The notes under the pieces were generated by a model that saw only the letters and a list, made by a program, of their open reading frames with translations, was not told where the DNA came from and made no database searches. A stretch of DNA of 64,000 nucleotides from positions 1 to 64,000 of the forward strand of contig CALDOK010000390.1 of assembly GCA_937912125.1 (NCBI GenBank), read 5' to 3'. The DNA is from an uncultured Pseudomonadota bacterium. Lineage in GTDB: Bacteria; Myxococcota_A; UBA796; JAFGLY01. The position numbers and the translations under genes are program-made. This document shows positions 43,561-51,304 of the stretch, piece by piece (positions within the stretch are counted from its first letter, which is position 1; each line of letters begins with the position of its first letter).

Positions 43561-44895
43561 CTAGAAGATGTTCGGTGGCACGCGCTTCATGACGTAGCGC
43601 CGGTAGTGCAGGTTGACCCCGAAGGCGAACAGGTGCAGGCCGGGCTGCTTGCGTGCGGCGGGGTTGAGCAGGGTGCGGTGCAGGATGCTGCGCCAGGAGA
43701 AGATCTGGCGGTTGAGCCACCAGTACAGCTCGGTGAGCTGCTCGGCCCCCATGTGGGTGGGGGTGTGGACGGCCTGGGAACCGTCGAAGCGCTCCCACTC
43801 GTCCGTGACCAGGCGCCCCTGGGCCTTCAGCTCGTCGTACAAGGCCGAGCCGGGGATGGGGGTCAGGATGTAGAAGCGGGGGATGGCGATGCGGGCGCGG
43901 TTGACGAAGTCCAGGGTGGCCCGGATGCTCTCGGGGGTGTCCGAGTCCAGCCCCACGATCATCTCGCTCGATCCCATGATGCCGGCGTCCCGCAGGCGCC
44001 CCAGCAGCTCCTCGTGCTCGGCGGCCTTGACCCAGGGCTTGCCCATGCCGTCCAGCCCGGCCTGGCTGATGCTCTCGAGGCCCAGGCTCAGCAGGTTGCA
44101 GCCGGACTTGGCCACCCGCTCGAGGAGCGCGGGGTTGCGGGCCAGGTTCAGGGAGCACTGGCTTGACCAGGTCATGCCCAGCGGCTCGATGCGGTCGCAC
44201 AGCTGACCCAGGAAGCCCGGGTTGGCCACGATGTTGTCGTCCAGCAGGTAGAAGCCGGAGAACCCCAGCTCCTTGACCCGCTTGATGTCCCGCATCACGT
44301 CGTCCACCGGCCGGTGCAGGTAGCGGCCCTTGTAGATGCAGGCCACCGAGCAGAAGCTGCACAGATGGGGGCAGCCCCGCCCGGCCTGTACGGGCAGCAT
44401 GGTGCCCAGAGGCTTCTCGGTGAGCAACTCGTAGCGGGGCAGGGGCAGGTCGTTCAGATCGCTGACGGGGTGGTCGTAGGTGCGCTTGAGCTTCCCGTCG
44501 CGCTCGAAGTCGGCCAGCACCATGGGCCAGCTGATCTCGGCGTCGCCGATGACCACCGAGTCGGCGTGTTCGAGCACCTTTCCGGCCACCATGCTGGCCA
44601 TGTAGCCGCCGAAGACCACGGTCACGCCCCGGGCCCGGAAGGCGTCGGCGATCTCTACCCCTCGGTAGATTGCGTAGCCCATGGCGCCGATGGCTACGAG
44701 ATCTACGCCACGGGTGATCTCGGCCTCGACGTCCACCTCGTCCACCACCTCGAGCAGCAGGCGCACCTGCCAGTGGTCGGGGGTCATGGCCGCCAGGTGG
44801 GGGAAGACCAGCCCGGGCAGGTGGATCTTCTTCTGCTTGCACAGAGCCCCATCGGGGCCGTACTGGGTGGGCTGGATGAAGAGGACTGTGGGCAT
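43561..44895 (-). CDS. B12-binding-type radical SAM protein
   Basis: The protein has 444 residues. ATG 44895 lacks an obvious ribosome site; a GGGG-ATAAG-CCCC element precedes it. The N-terminal 130 residues have the cobalamin-binding Rossmann pattern (VLFIQPTQYGPDG, VDLVAIGAMGYAIYRG, VTVVFGGYMASMVAGKVLEHAD). The radical SAM motif is GRGCPHLCSFCSV, followed by YLLDDNIVANPGF, and a long C-terminal domain includes LTPIPGSALYDEL. This is the class that includes methylating and ring-forming B12 enzymes of lipid and antibiotic pathways. A 71-bp gap with an imperfect inverted repeat separates it from the next gene. Confidence 0.9.
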   Translation of the reverse strand: MPTVLFIQPTQYGPDGALCKQKKIHLPGLVFPHLAAMTPDHWQVRLLLEVVDEVDVEAEITRGVDLVAIGAMGYAIYRGVEIADAFRARGVTVVFGGYMASMVAGKVLEHADSVVIGDAEISWPMVLADFERDGKLKRTYDHPVSDLNDLPLPRYELLTEKPLGTMLPVQAGRGCPHLCSFCSVACIYKGRYLHRPVDDVMRDIKRVKELGFSGFYLLDDNIVANPGFLGQLCDRIEPLGMTWSSQCSLNLARNPALLERVAKSGCNLLSLGLESISQAGLDGMGKPWVKAAEHEELLGRLRDAGIMGSSEMIVGLDSDTPESIRATLDFVNRARIAIPRFYILTPIPGSALYDELKAQGRLVTDEWERFDGSQAVHTPTHMGAEQLTELYWWLNRQIFSWRSILHRTLLNPAARKQPGLHLFAFGVNLHYRRYVMKRVPPNIF

Positions 44896-45062
44896 GGGCG
44901 GGGCTTATCCCCGCGGCGAAGTGGGGGGCCATCGTGTCGCCTTCGGCGGGTCCGCATCACCACGAACCTGCGGGGTGCCGCTCACCCCCCGCGTTGGTGG
45001 TCTACCGGCAGTAGTGCGGGGCGCCTTGCTGCTCGGCCGCTCCTCGCCGAACCCCGTGGGGG

Positions 45063-46436
45063 TCAGACGCCCGCCTTCCGCGCGGCCCGGCGCTTGGCCA
45101 GGTACTGGCGGCGCACCCGCCAGGTGCCGGCGATCATCTTGCCCAGCATGCGGGGTGGGTAGCGGCGGGCGTAGTCGTAGAGGTCTTTGGGCTTGTACAG
45201 GGTGCCCATGTACAGCTTGATGAGCTGGTCGTAGTACTCGGCCTGGGACAGCTTGCCTGGCTGGACCATCAGGTGGGCCAGGTCCCAGCGGGCCAGGTCG
45301 CTGCGGGGGATGAGCAGGTCCTCGTCGTCCACGGCCGAGCCGGTGCCGGGCAGGGGAGTCAGGGGCTGGAGGTTGACGTAGCGGATGCCCATGCGCCGCA
45401 TCCAGGTCCCGCAGGCGGCGAAGTCGGCGCGGTCCCAGTCCGGGTGCAGGATGATGGTGGCGAAGCAGTCGATACCCAGGCAATTCAGTGCGCCCATGGC
45501 GGCTTCGTTCTGGGCCAGGGAGCTGCCCTTGTCGTAGCGCTGGAGGTCCGCCTCCTGGAAGCTCTCGAAGCCCACGATCACCGTGCGCAGGCCCTGGCGC
45601 TGGAAACGTTCGACCAGGTCCGGGTTGTCGGCGATGAAGTCGGCCCGACCGTACAGCAGCCAGTGTTTGTCGATGCCGCGCTCGGTCAGCCCGTCCAGGA
45701 AGGCGATGACCCGCTTGCGGCTGACCAGGAAGTCGTCGTCGACGATGTAGATCTCGCGCTGGGGCAGGGCCTCGAGCTCGTCCAGCACATCGGCGAGGGG
45801 GCGCTCCTGGTAGCGGTCGCGGGTGACCCGCCGGCAGAAGCAGAAGCTGCATCGATAGGGGCAGCCGAAGGCGGTCTTGAGCAGGGCCACGCGGTCGTGG
45901 AAGATGTAGAAGTAGCGGTCGCGGTAGCGCTCCACCAGGTGGCGGGCTGGCCGAGGGTAGAAGAAGTCCAGCTCGGGCAGCTCGGCTTCGATCAGGGGCT
46001 GGCCGGGCCGGAGCACGCCGGCGGGCAGGTGGCGCTGGCCGGCGATGTGCTCGAGCAGATCCGGCCAGGCGCGGGTAGCGTTGCGCACCACCCGGAAGTC
46101 CACGGCCGGGTCGTCCAGGTCTTCGGGGCAGACCTCGCAGTGTACGCCGCCCGCCACCGTGGTGATCCCCGGGATCATGGCCTTGGCCTGGCGGCAAGCC
46201 CGCAGCATGGCCGGCACGTTGGTGATGTAGCCGGTCATCGCCAGCACTCTGGGCTTCTGCTCACGCAGGTGCCAGCGCAGGGAGCGCTGCTCGAGCTGCA
46301 TGTCCAGGATCACGGGCTCGAAGGGAGCCTGGGTGAGGGCGCCCAGGACCTCGAGCTCCAGGGGCTCCACCAGCATCACGTGCTGCAGCCCGATGGTGGC
46401 CCGGTCGGCGCGGGGATGGACCAGCAGGACCTTCAC
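45063..46436 (-). CDS. B12-binding-type radical SAM protein, paralogue of gene at 61146
   Basis: The protein has 457 residues. GTG 46436 overlaps the methyltransferase stop (GTGA). The N-terminal Rossmann part (VLLVHPRADRATIG...LEVLGALT, VLAMTGYITNVPAML, TTVAGGVHCEV) binds cobalamin in related proteins. The cluster motif is KTAFGCPYRCSFCFCRR, then IYIVDDDFLVSRKRV, VGFESF and LTPLPGT. It closely resembles the radical SAM protein at 61146-62570 (same FGCP..C.FCFC and VDD.FL signatures), so the window has two paralogous clusters. Together with the preceding methyltransferase it probably acts in one pathway. Confidence 0.9.
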   Translation of the reverse strand: MKVLLVHPRADRATIGLQHVMLVEPLELEVLGALTQAPFEPVILDMQLEQRSLRWHLREQKPRVLAMTGYITNVPAMLRACRQAKAMIPGITTVAGGVHCEVCPEDLDDPAVDFRVVRNATRAWPDLLEHIAGQRHLPAGVLRPGQPLIEAELPELDFFYPRPARHLVERYRDRYFYIFHDRVALLKTAFGCPYRCSFCFCRRVTRDRYQERPLADVLDELEALPQREIYIVDDDFLVSRKRVIAFLDGLTERGIDKHWLLYGRADFIADNPDLVERFQRQGLRTVIVGFESFQEADLQRYDKGSSLAQNEAAMGALNCLGIDCFATIILHPDWDRADFAACGTWMRRMGIRYVNLQPLTPLPGTGSAVDDEDLLIPRSDLARWDLAHLMVQPGKLSQAEYYDQLIKLYMGTLYKPKDLYDYARRYPPRMLGKMIAGTWRVRRQYLAKRRAARKAGV

Positions 46437-47053
46437 TTGATGCCCTCCACCAGCTGGATGCTGGGGATCCAGCGGGGCTTGTCCACGGACTGCACCACTC
46501 CCGGGGTCAGGCCGGCTTCGCTCATCAAGGCATGCAGGCCCGCGGCGCTGAGGTAGCGGGAGGGGGTGGTGGTCAGGCGCACCACCAGCAGCCAGGCCCA
46601 GTCGTAGGCGTTCTCGGTGTTGGCCTGGATGATCAGCAGCCTCCCCCCGGGGCGCAGCAGGGCGGCCATGGCGGCCATGCTGGCGGGCTTGTCGGGGAAG
46701 TAGGGGAAGGCGTGGGTGCAGACGATGACGTCGAAGCCGCTGCCCCGCTCCATCACCTCCACTGGGCCCAGGTAGTAGCCGAGGTTCGGAGCGCGGTAGT
46801 CGGCCTGAGCGCGGGCGATCATGTCGGGGCTGGCGTCGCAGCCGATGACCTCGCAGCCGGGGCGGCGCTGGGCCAGCTCCTGGGCCAGCTGGCCCACGCC
46901 GCAGCCCACGTCCAGGATGCGCCCGGCGCCGGGGGCCACGGCGTCGAGGTGGGCATGGAGCAGCCGCCGGCTGGGGCCCAGGCTGTAGCGCTGAGCCCAC
47001 AGGCCCTCGTAGCGAGGGGCCCAGAAGTCCCAGACGTCGCGGCGTTGTTCCAT
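46433..47053 (-). CDS. SAM-dependent methyltransferase
   Basis: The protein has 206 residues. ATG 47053 is chosen over a longer frame because the extension reads as shadow sequence. It has class I motif I ILDVGCGVGQLA, then IGCDASPDMIARA (acidic loop), FDVIVCTHAFPYFPDK (motif II/post) and LLRPGGRLLII (motif III). This is a small-molecule methyltransferase fold of the Methyltransf_11/25 kind. It is the first gene of the radical SAM cluster and overlaps the next gene by 4 bp. The substrate is unknown. A 235-bp divergent gap separates it from a lipoprotein gene. Confidence 0.9.
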   Translation of the reverse strand: MEQRRDVWDFWAPRYEGLWAQRYSLGPSRRLLHAHLDAVAPGAGRILDVGCGVGQLAQELAQRRPGCEVIGCDASPDMIARAQADYRAPNLGYYLGPVEVMERGSGFDVIVCTHAFPYFPDKPASMAAMAALLRPGGRLLIIQANTENAYDWAWLLVVRLTTTPSRYLSAAGLHALMSEAGLTPGVVQSVDKPRWIPSIQLVEGIK

Positions 47054-47288
47054 GGGCGCTCTGCTATCACCCCGGGGTGTGGGGTGGTGGTGGCAGCTTC
47101 GCCTTGGGTCTGTCATCCAGGCTCAGCGAAAAGTCGGCCCTGCCTCAGTCGAACGGACACGGCTGAGAGCCACGAGGTCGCCACGGGAGGTATGGAGCGC
47201 CTCGCTTGCCTCCACCGCATTCGGGCCAGGCGCCCCTCCAGGGCCGCCTTCACGCCGTCGCCGTGGTAGCCTCCCGGAGGAGGATCCA

Positions 47289-47819
47289 ATGAACCGCTTC
47301 TCGAACCTCATGCTCGCCATCGGCCTGCTCACCTTCTCGGCCTGCGGCGACAAAGACGACACCGGCGATGACACCGGCGAACCGGTGGACTCCTGGGCCC
47401 CCACCGCGGGCAGCTACCACTTCCTCCAGGACTCCTGGGGGCTGGACTGGTGCGACCTGCGCAACGACGACGTGATGGAGTTCACGGGCGACATCACCAT
47501 CGACGATGCCGCCGGCTCCATCGCCCTCACCCTCGAGGACGAGATCTGGGATGTCGCGGCCGACACCTACGACTGCAGCTGGGACGGCTCGGTGTTCGAC
47601 TGCCTGCTGAACGAGTACACCAGCGAGAGCAGCGGCATGGACGCCGACATGACCACCCGCTACGACCTGCACGGCTACTGGACTGCAGCGGACGCGGTCT
47701 TCGTCGAGCACATCAGCACCCTGAGCTGCGAGGGCGCCGACTGCGACGACTTCGGCGACGTGGCGGGCATCCAGTTTCCCTGCGACACCACCCGCAACCT
47801 GATCGGCACGCTCCAGTAG
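47289..47819 (+). CDS. small lipoprotein of unknown function
   Basis: The protein has 176 residues. ATG 47289 has GGAGGAGGATC upstream. The signal peptide ends in LLTFSAC (lipobox) followed by GDKDDTGDDTGEP, the Asp-Thr-Gly linker typical of this genome. The domain is beta-rich and acidic with seven Cys (SCEGADCDD near the end), probably disulphides. The role is unknown. It is convergent with the GNAT-nitrilase gene, with a 35-bp gap. Confidence 0.75.
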   Translation: MNRFSNLMLAIGLLTFSACGDKDDTGDDTGEPVDSWAPTAGSYHFLQDSWGLDWCDLRNDDVMEFTGDITIDDAAGSIALTLEDEIWDVAADTYDCSWDGSVFDCLLNEYTSESSGMDADMTTRYDLHGYWTAADAVFVEHISTLSCEGADCDDFGDVAGIQFPCDTTRNLIGTLQ

Positions 47820-47854
47820 CGTCCTGGCGCAGCCGCGACCGAGCCGCGATCCCC

Positions 47855-49414
47855 TCAGATCTCCCGCTCACCCTCACGCCCCGGGAGCCAGCGCACTCGG
47901 TAGAGGTCCCGGCGGCGATCGTTCCAGTTCTGGACGGTGCCGCGGCGCTGGTGGCGGCGCAGAGCCTCGAGATCCAGCTCGTGGGGCAGCACGGTCTCGA
48001 GGTTGGGCTCGGCCTCGATGGCGATGCCGTCCCGCGCGAACTCCACGTCCGAGGGCGTGAGGACGGCCGACTGGGCGTAGTGTACGTCGGCGTTCTCGAC
48101 GAAGGGCAGGTTGCCCACACAGCCCGCAGTGACCACGTACATGTGGTTCTCGATGCACCGGGCCGCCGCGCAGGTTCGGACGCGGTTGTGACCGTAGCGG
48201 TCGTTGGTGTTGTAGGGCACGAAGAGCAGCCGCACGCCCTGGTCGGCCAGGACGCGCCCGAGCTCGGGGAACTCCACGTCGTAGCAGATGAGGATGCCGA
48301 TTCGTCCACGATCGGTGTCGAACGCCTCGACCGTGTCGCCGCCGACCACTCCCCACCACTTGGTCTCGGAGGGGGTCACGTGGATCTTCTTCTGCACGGC
48401 GATCGTGCCGTCCCGACGGAAGAGGTAGGCGTTGTTGTAGAGCTGGTCGCCCTCGACGGCGAACTGGGAGCCCCCGATGATGTTGGTGTTGAAGCGGACC
48501 GACAGGCCCTGGAAGAGCTCCAGGTAGCGCTCGGTGAAGCCCGCGAGGGCTCGGGCCGCGGTGCCGGGCCGGGTGGGCCCGACCAGCGAGAGCAGCTGCA
48601 GGGTGAACAGCTCGGGGAACAGGACAAAGTCGGACTTGTAGTCGCTGGCGGTGTCCACGAAGAAGGTCACCTGGCGCTCGAAGTCCTCGAAGCAGTCGAT
48701 GGCCCGCATCTGGTACTGCACCAGGGAGGCGCGCACAGGCAGGGTCGCCCGGCGGTGCTTCGGTGCACGGGGCGGCTGGTGGTCGAGGTTCGCCCACTCC
48801 AGACAGGTCGCGTAGCCTGCGGAGTCCTCGTCGCTGGGCAGGTAGTCGGCCACGATCTGCTTGAGCACGAAGCCGTTGGAGAGCTGTGCGGTGAGCACCG
48901 AGTCGTGGCGCTGCTTGGCGATGACCGACTCGACATACTCCCGGGGGCTGAGCTGGTCCTTCACGGCCGCGTACCCGGGCAGGCGCCCGCCGATCATCAT
49001 GTAGGCCAGGTTGTGCTCGCGGCACAGCTCCTTGCGGTGGTCGTACAGGCGACGGGCGAGCCTGCGGCCCCGCCAGTCCGGGTGCACCTGGATCTCGATG
49101 CCGTACAGGGTGTCGCCCTCGGGATCGTGGTTGCGGATGTCGCCGTTGTCGGACATCTCCTTCCAGTTGCTGAAGTCGGTGTAGTCCGCGCTGTGCACGA
49201 TGACGTGGGCGCAGCTGGCGACCAGCTTGCCATCGATGAACAGGCCGGCCTGGCTCTGGGGCCACACCGCCAGCTGGTTCTCGATGTTTGCCCGGGTCCA
49301 CGGCTTGAGGGACGGGAAGCAGAGCAGCGACAGCTCGATGAGTTCGTCGAAGTTCTCCAGGGTCAGGGAGCGCAGGACGATGGTGGACTCGAAGTCTGTG
49401 AGGTCGATGGACAT
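47855..49414 (-). CDS. GNAT acetyltransferase fused to nitrilase-type amidohydrolase
   Basis: The protein has 519 residues. ATG 49414 is the likely start; a GTG at 49609 would add a membrane segment copied from a neighbour (see remnant at 49485). Residues ~10-200 are a GNAT fold (LYGIEIQVHPDWRGRRLARRLYDHRKELC with the acetyl-CoA RGRRLA loop). Residues ~225-519 are a C-N hydrolase with a complete triad: FPELF (Glu268), KKIHVTP (Lys343) and ICYDVEFPE (Cys377). Such fusions are a known two-domain family of unknown substrate. A frameshifted fragment of a second copy lies at 51187-51300. Confidence 0.9.
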   Translation of the reverse strand: MSIDLTDFESTIVLRSLTLENFDELIELSLLCFPSLKPWTRANIENQLAVWPQSQAGLFIDGKLVASCAHVIVHSADYTDFSNWKEMSDNGDIRNHDPEGDTLYGIEIQVHPDWRGRRLARRLYDHRKELCREHNLAYMMIGGRLPGYAAVKDQLSPREYVESVIAKQRHDSVLTAQLSNGFVLKQIVADYLPSDEDSAGYATCLEWANLDHQPPRAPKHRRATLPVRASLVQYQMRAIDCFEDFERQVTFFVDTASDYKSDFVLFPELFTLQLLSLVGPTRPGTAARALAGFTERYLELFQGLSVRFNTNIIGGSQFAVEGDQLYNNAYLFRRDGTIAVQKKIHVTPSETKWWGVVGGDTVEAFDTDRGRIGILICYDVEFPELGRVLADQGVRLLFVPYNTNDRYGHNRVRTCAAARCIENHMYVVTAGCVGNLPFVENADVHYAQSAVLTPSDVEFARDGIAIEAEPNLETVLPHELDLEALRRHQRRGTVQNWNDRRRDLYRVRWLPGREGEREI

Positions 49415-49484
49415 CGGCGGCCTATATCCGACGCCCGGAGTGGCAGGGAGGCCCGCGACAGAATCCCGTCGCGCCGCCAGGCTC

Positions 49485-49609
49485 CAGGTCACCACCACCA
49501 ACAGCCTCAGCAGCGTGATCGCCGCGACCAGGGCCACCAACCCTGCACCCGCCTGCAGGCCGCGCTGCACGACGGGGCTGCGAGGCCTTCGAGCCCTCTC
49601 GATCCGCAC
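49485..49609 (-). pseudogene. duplicated C-terminal membrane segment of the large surface protein
   Basis: Read on the minus strand, this stretch encodes SPVVQRGLQAGAGLVALVAA followed by ITLLRLLVVVT. It parallels the very end of the 824-residue protein at 51305 (SSPIGQLGLLASAGMVVLLA followed by AIALLRLVVVVT). The stop codon of the parent is lost (TAG to TGG), so the frame runs into the nitrilase gene and could serve as an N-terminal membrane anchor from GTG 49609. It starts 4 bp after the sulfatase stop. Confidence 0.65.
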
Positions 49610-49612
49610 CGC

Positions 49613-51007
49613 TCACTGGGCCGGCAGGCAGGTTCCCAGGCCGGTGGCCTCGTCGATTGCCACCGCGGCGGCCCTCAGCTGGTCGTCGAGCTCGGCGACG
49701 CCAGGAATCATGGTTGGATCCGTAGGAGTGGTCTCGCCGGGGTCCTGCACGAGGTCGAACCCGATCTTGCGGTCCCAGGCGCAGTACCACCGCAGCGAGG
49801 CCCTCGGCGACCTCGCTGCGAGCTGCTCTGGCGCCAACCCGTCGTAGGTCTCGTAGAGAGAGGACATGACGGACTGGCGGCACCCCAGCTGCATGGGCCG
49901 GCCGGTGGTTCCCGCGAGCGGAGGGAGCCCCGCGCTCTCCACCAGGCTGGGCAGGATGTCGTAGTTGCCCATCACGCAGCCTCTGGTGCCTGGCTCCAAC
50001 TCCGGGTGCAGCAGCATCAGGGGGAGGTCCACAAACTCGCTGTGCAGCTCCCACATGTGTCCGTAGCCGCCCTCCCCGCGATCGTTGAGGTTCTCGCCGT
50101 GATCTGCAGTGAACACCACCAGCGTCTTGGCCAGCGTGGCTCTGGACTCGAGCGCCACCAGCAGCGCCTCCAGTGCGCGGTCCATGCCCAGTAGTTGCTC
50201 GTCATAGACGTCCACCAAGGCTCGCGTGGCGGCGGCCGCGACCTCCGGGTCGCTCGAGCCGAGGGCCGCTCGCAGCTGGCTGCCCTGGACGTCGTCGTCG
50301 CCATCCATGTCGAATGGGATCGCGTCCTGGACGGCCCAGACACCGCGGTCTCGATACTCCGGGCTGTAGGGCTGGTGTGGATCCATGACGTGGAGAACAG
50401 CGAAGAAGGGCTGATCCGGAGGTTGCCCATCCAGCCAACGCAGCAGCTGGGGCACCAGCTCGCTGGCGTTGCTCACACCGGGGTCAGCAGGGTCGATGAC
50501 CTCGATCTCGAAGCCGCGCCCCACGCCGGTAGTGGAGGTGATGAAGTAGTTCCCGGTGAACAGCCCGGTCGTGTACCCTTGGTCCGACAGATGCTCGGCG
50601 AAGGTAGGCGCCACGACGGGGTAGAGCACCGAGTCCTGCCCCGGCAACGCCGTCAGCAGGCCGTGTTCGTGGACGTCGAGGCCCGTCATCAGCGAGGCCA
50701 CCGAGGGTGGTGTCCATGACGCGGAGGACTGGGCGCCTTGGACGACCCACCAGGGCCGCTTCGCCAGGCTGGGGAGCGTGTCGCGCCCGTACCCATACAT
50801 CGGTAGGTGATCCCTTCGCAGGGCGTCGGCCTGGATCACGAGTATGTTCGTTCCTCTATGGATCGACGGGAGATCGAGGTTCGGCGTGGACCACTCTCCC
50901 GTGTCCGGTCCCGTGCCGTCGCCGCGGCCGAACGGGTCGTCCTCCGTCAGGCAGGCGGCGAGCGGGATCAGCGTGGCGACGAGGTAGCACCGAGCGTGGG
51001 AGCTCAA
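49613..51007 (-). CDS. sulfatase/alkaline-phosphatase-superfamily lipoprotein
   Basis: The protein has 464 residues. TTG 51007 gives a lipobox signal (TLIPLAAC, Cys19) and is preceded by a weak AGG. It has the superfamily core: VIQADALRRDH (metal Asp61), SWTPPSVASLMTGLDVHEHG with Thr99 at the nucleophile position, and VVFTADHGENLNDRG (metal Asp-His). Thr rather than Cys/Ser at the nucleophile means it is not a formylglycine-type sulfatase; phosphodiesterase or phosphoglycerol-transferase-like chemistry is more likely. It is flanked on both sides by fragments of neighbouring genes, so it appears to occupy a disrupted duplication. Confidence 0.85.
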   Translation of the reverse strand: MSSHARCYLVATLIPLAACLTEDDPFGRGDGTGPDTGEWSTPNLDLPSIHRGTNILVIQADALRRDHLPMYGYGRDTLPSLAKRPWWVVQGAQSSASWTPPSVASLMTGLDVHEHGLLTALPGQDSVLYPVVAPTFAEHLSDQGYTTGLFTGNYFITSTTGVGRGFEIEVIDPADPGVSNASELVPQLLRWLDGQPPDQPFFAVLHVMDPHQPYSPEYRDRGVWAVQDAIPFDMDGDDDVQGSQLRAALGSSDPEVAAAATRALVDVYDEQLLGMDRALEALLVALESRATLAKTLVVFTADHGENLNDRGEGGYGHMWELHSEFVDLPLMLLHPELEPGTRGCVMGNYDILPSLVESAGLPPLAGTTGRPMQLGCRQSVMSSLYETYDGLAPEQLAARSPRASLRWYCAWDRKIGFDLVQDPGETTPTDPTMIPGVAELDDQLRAAAVAIDEATGLGTCLPAQ

Positions 51008-51059
51008 GACCGTACCTGCGATGTGGGGGGATCACCATGTTCATACCCTGGCCCGTTGG

Positions 51060-51120
51060 CCTGAGTTATCAAAATTCAGCACATACCTAAAAAAATACAA
51101 ACAGTCGAAAAGGTCCTGTG
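51060..51120 (-). promoter_or_regulatory. AT-rich region upstream of sulfatase gene
   Basis: This is a rare AT-rich patch (A7 run, TTATCAAAATTCAG) 55-115 bp before the sulfatase start. On the minus strand TTCGAC, 17 bp, GTATGT is a possible -35/-10 pair. The composition contrasts with both flanks and may mark sequence brought in with the sulfatase gene. Confidence 0.35.
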
Positions 51121-51186
51121 TCTCGCCTTCGGACATGCTCCCCTCGGAGCGGGCGGCCCCGCGCACCGACCGCCTGGTGCCTAGGG

Positions 51187-51300
51187 TGAACTCCGCGTCC
51201 GAGGGCGAGAGGACGGCGATTCGGTGTTGCGCGACAGGCGTCTTCGACTCCGTGTCACGTGGATCTCGTTCTGTACGGCGATCGTGCCGTCTCGACGGAT
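51187..51300 (-). pseudogene. frameshifted fragment of a second GNAT-nitrilase gene
   Basis: On the minus strand RRDGTIAVQNEIHVT matches residues 333-347 of the intact protein encoded at 47855 (RRDGTIAVQKKIHVT). In another frame AVLSPSDAEF matches its AVLTPSDVEF farther on. About 85 codons between them, including the catalytic Cys, are missing, and the frame changes. The fragment begins 4 bp after the stop of the large surface protein, the position an intact downstream copy would occupy after a tandem duplication. It is too short to encode a working domain. Confidence 0.75.
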
Positions 51301-51304
51301 GGCT

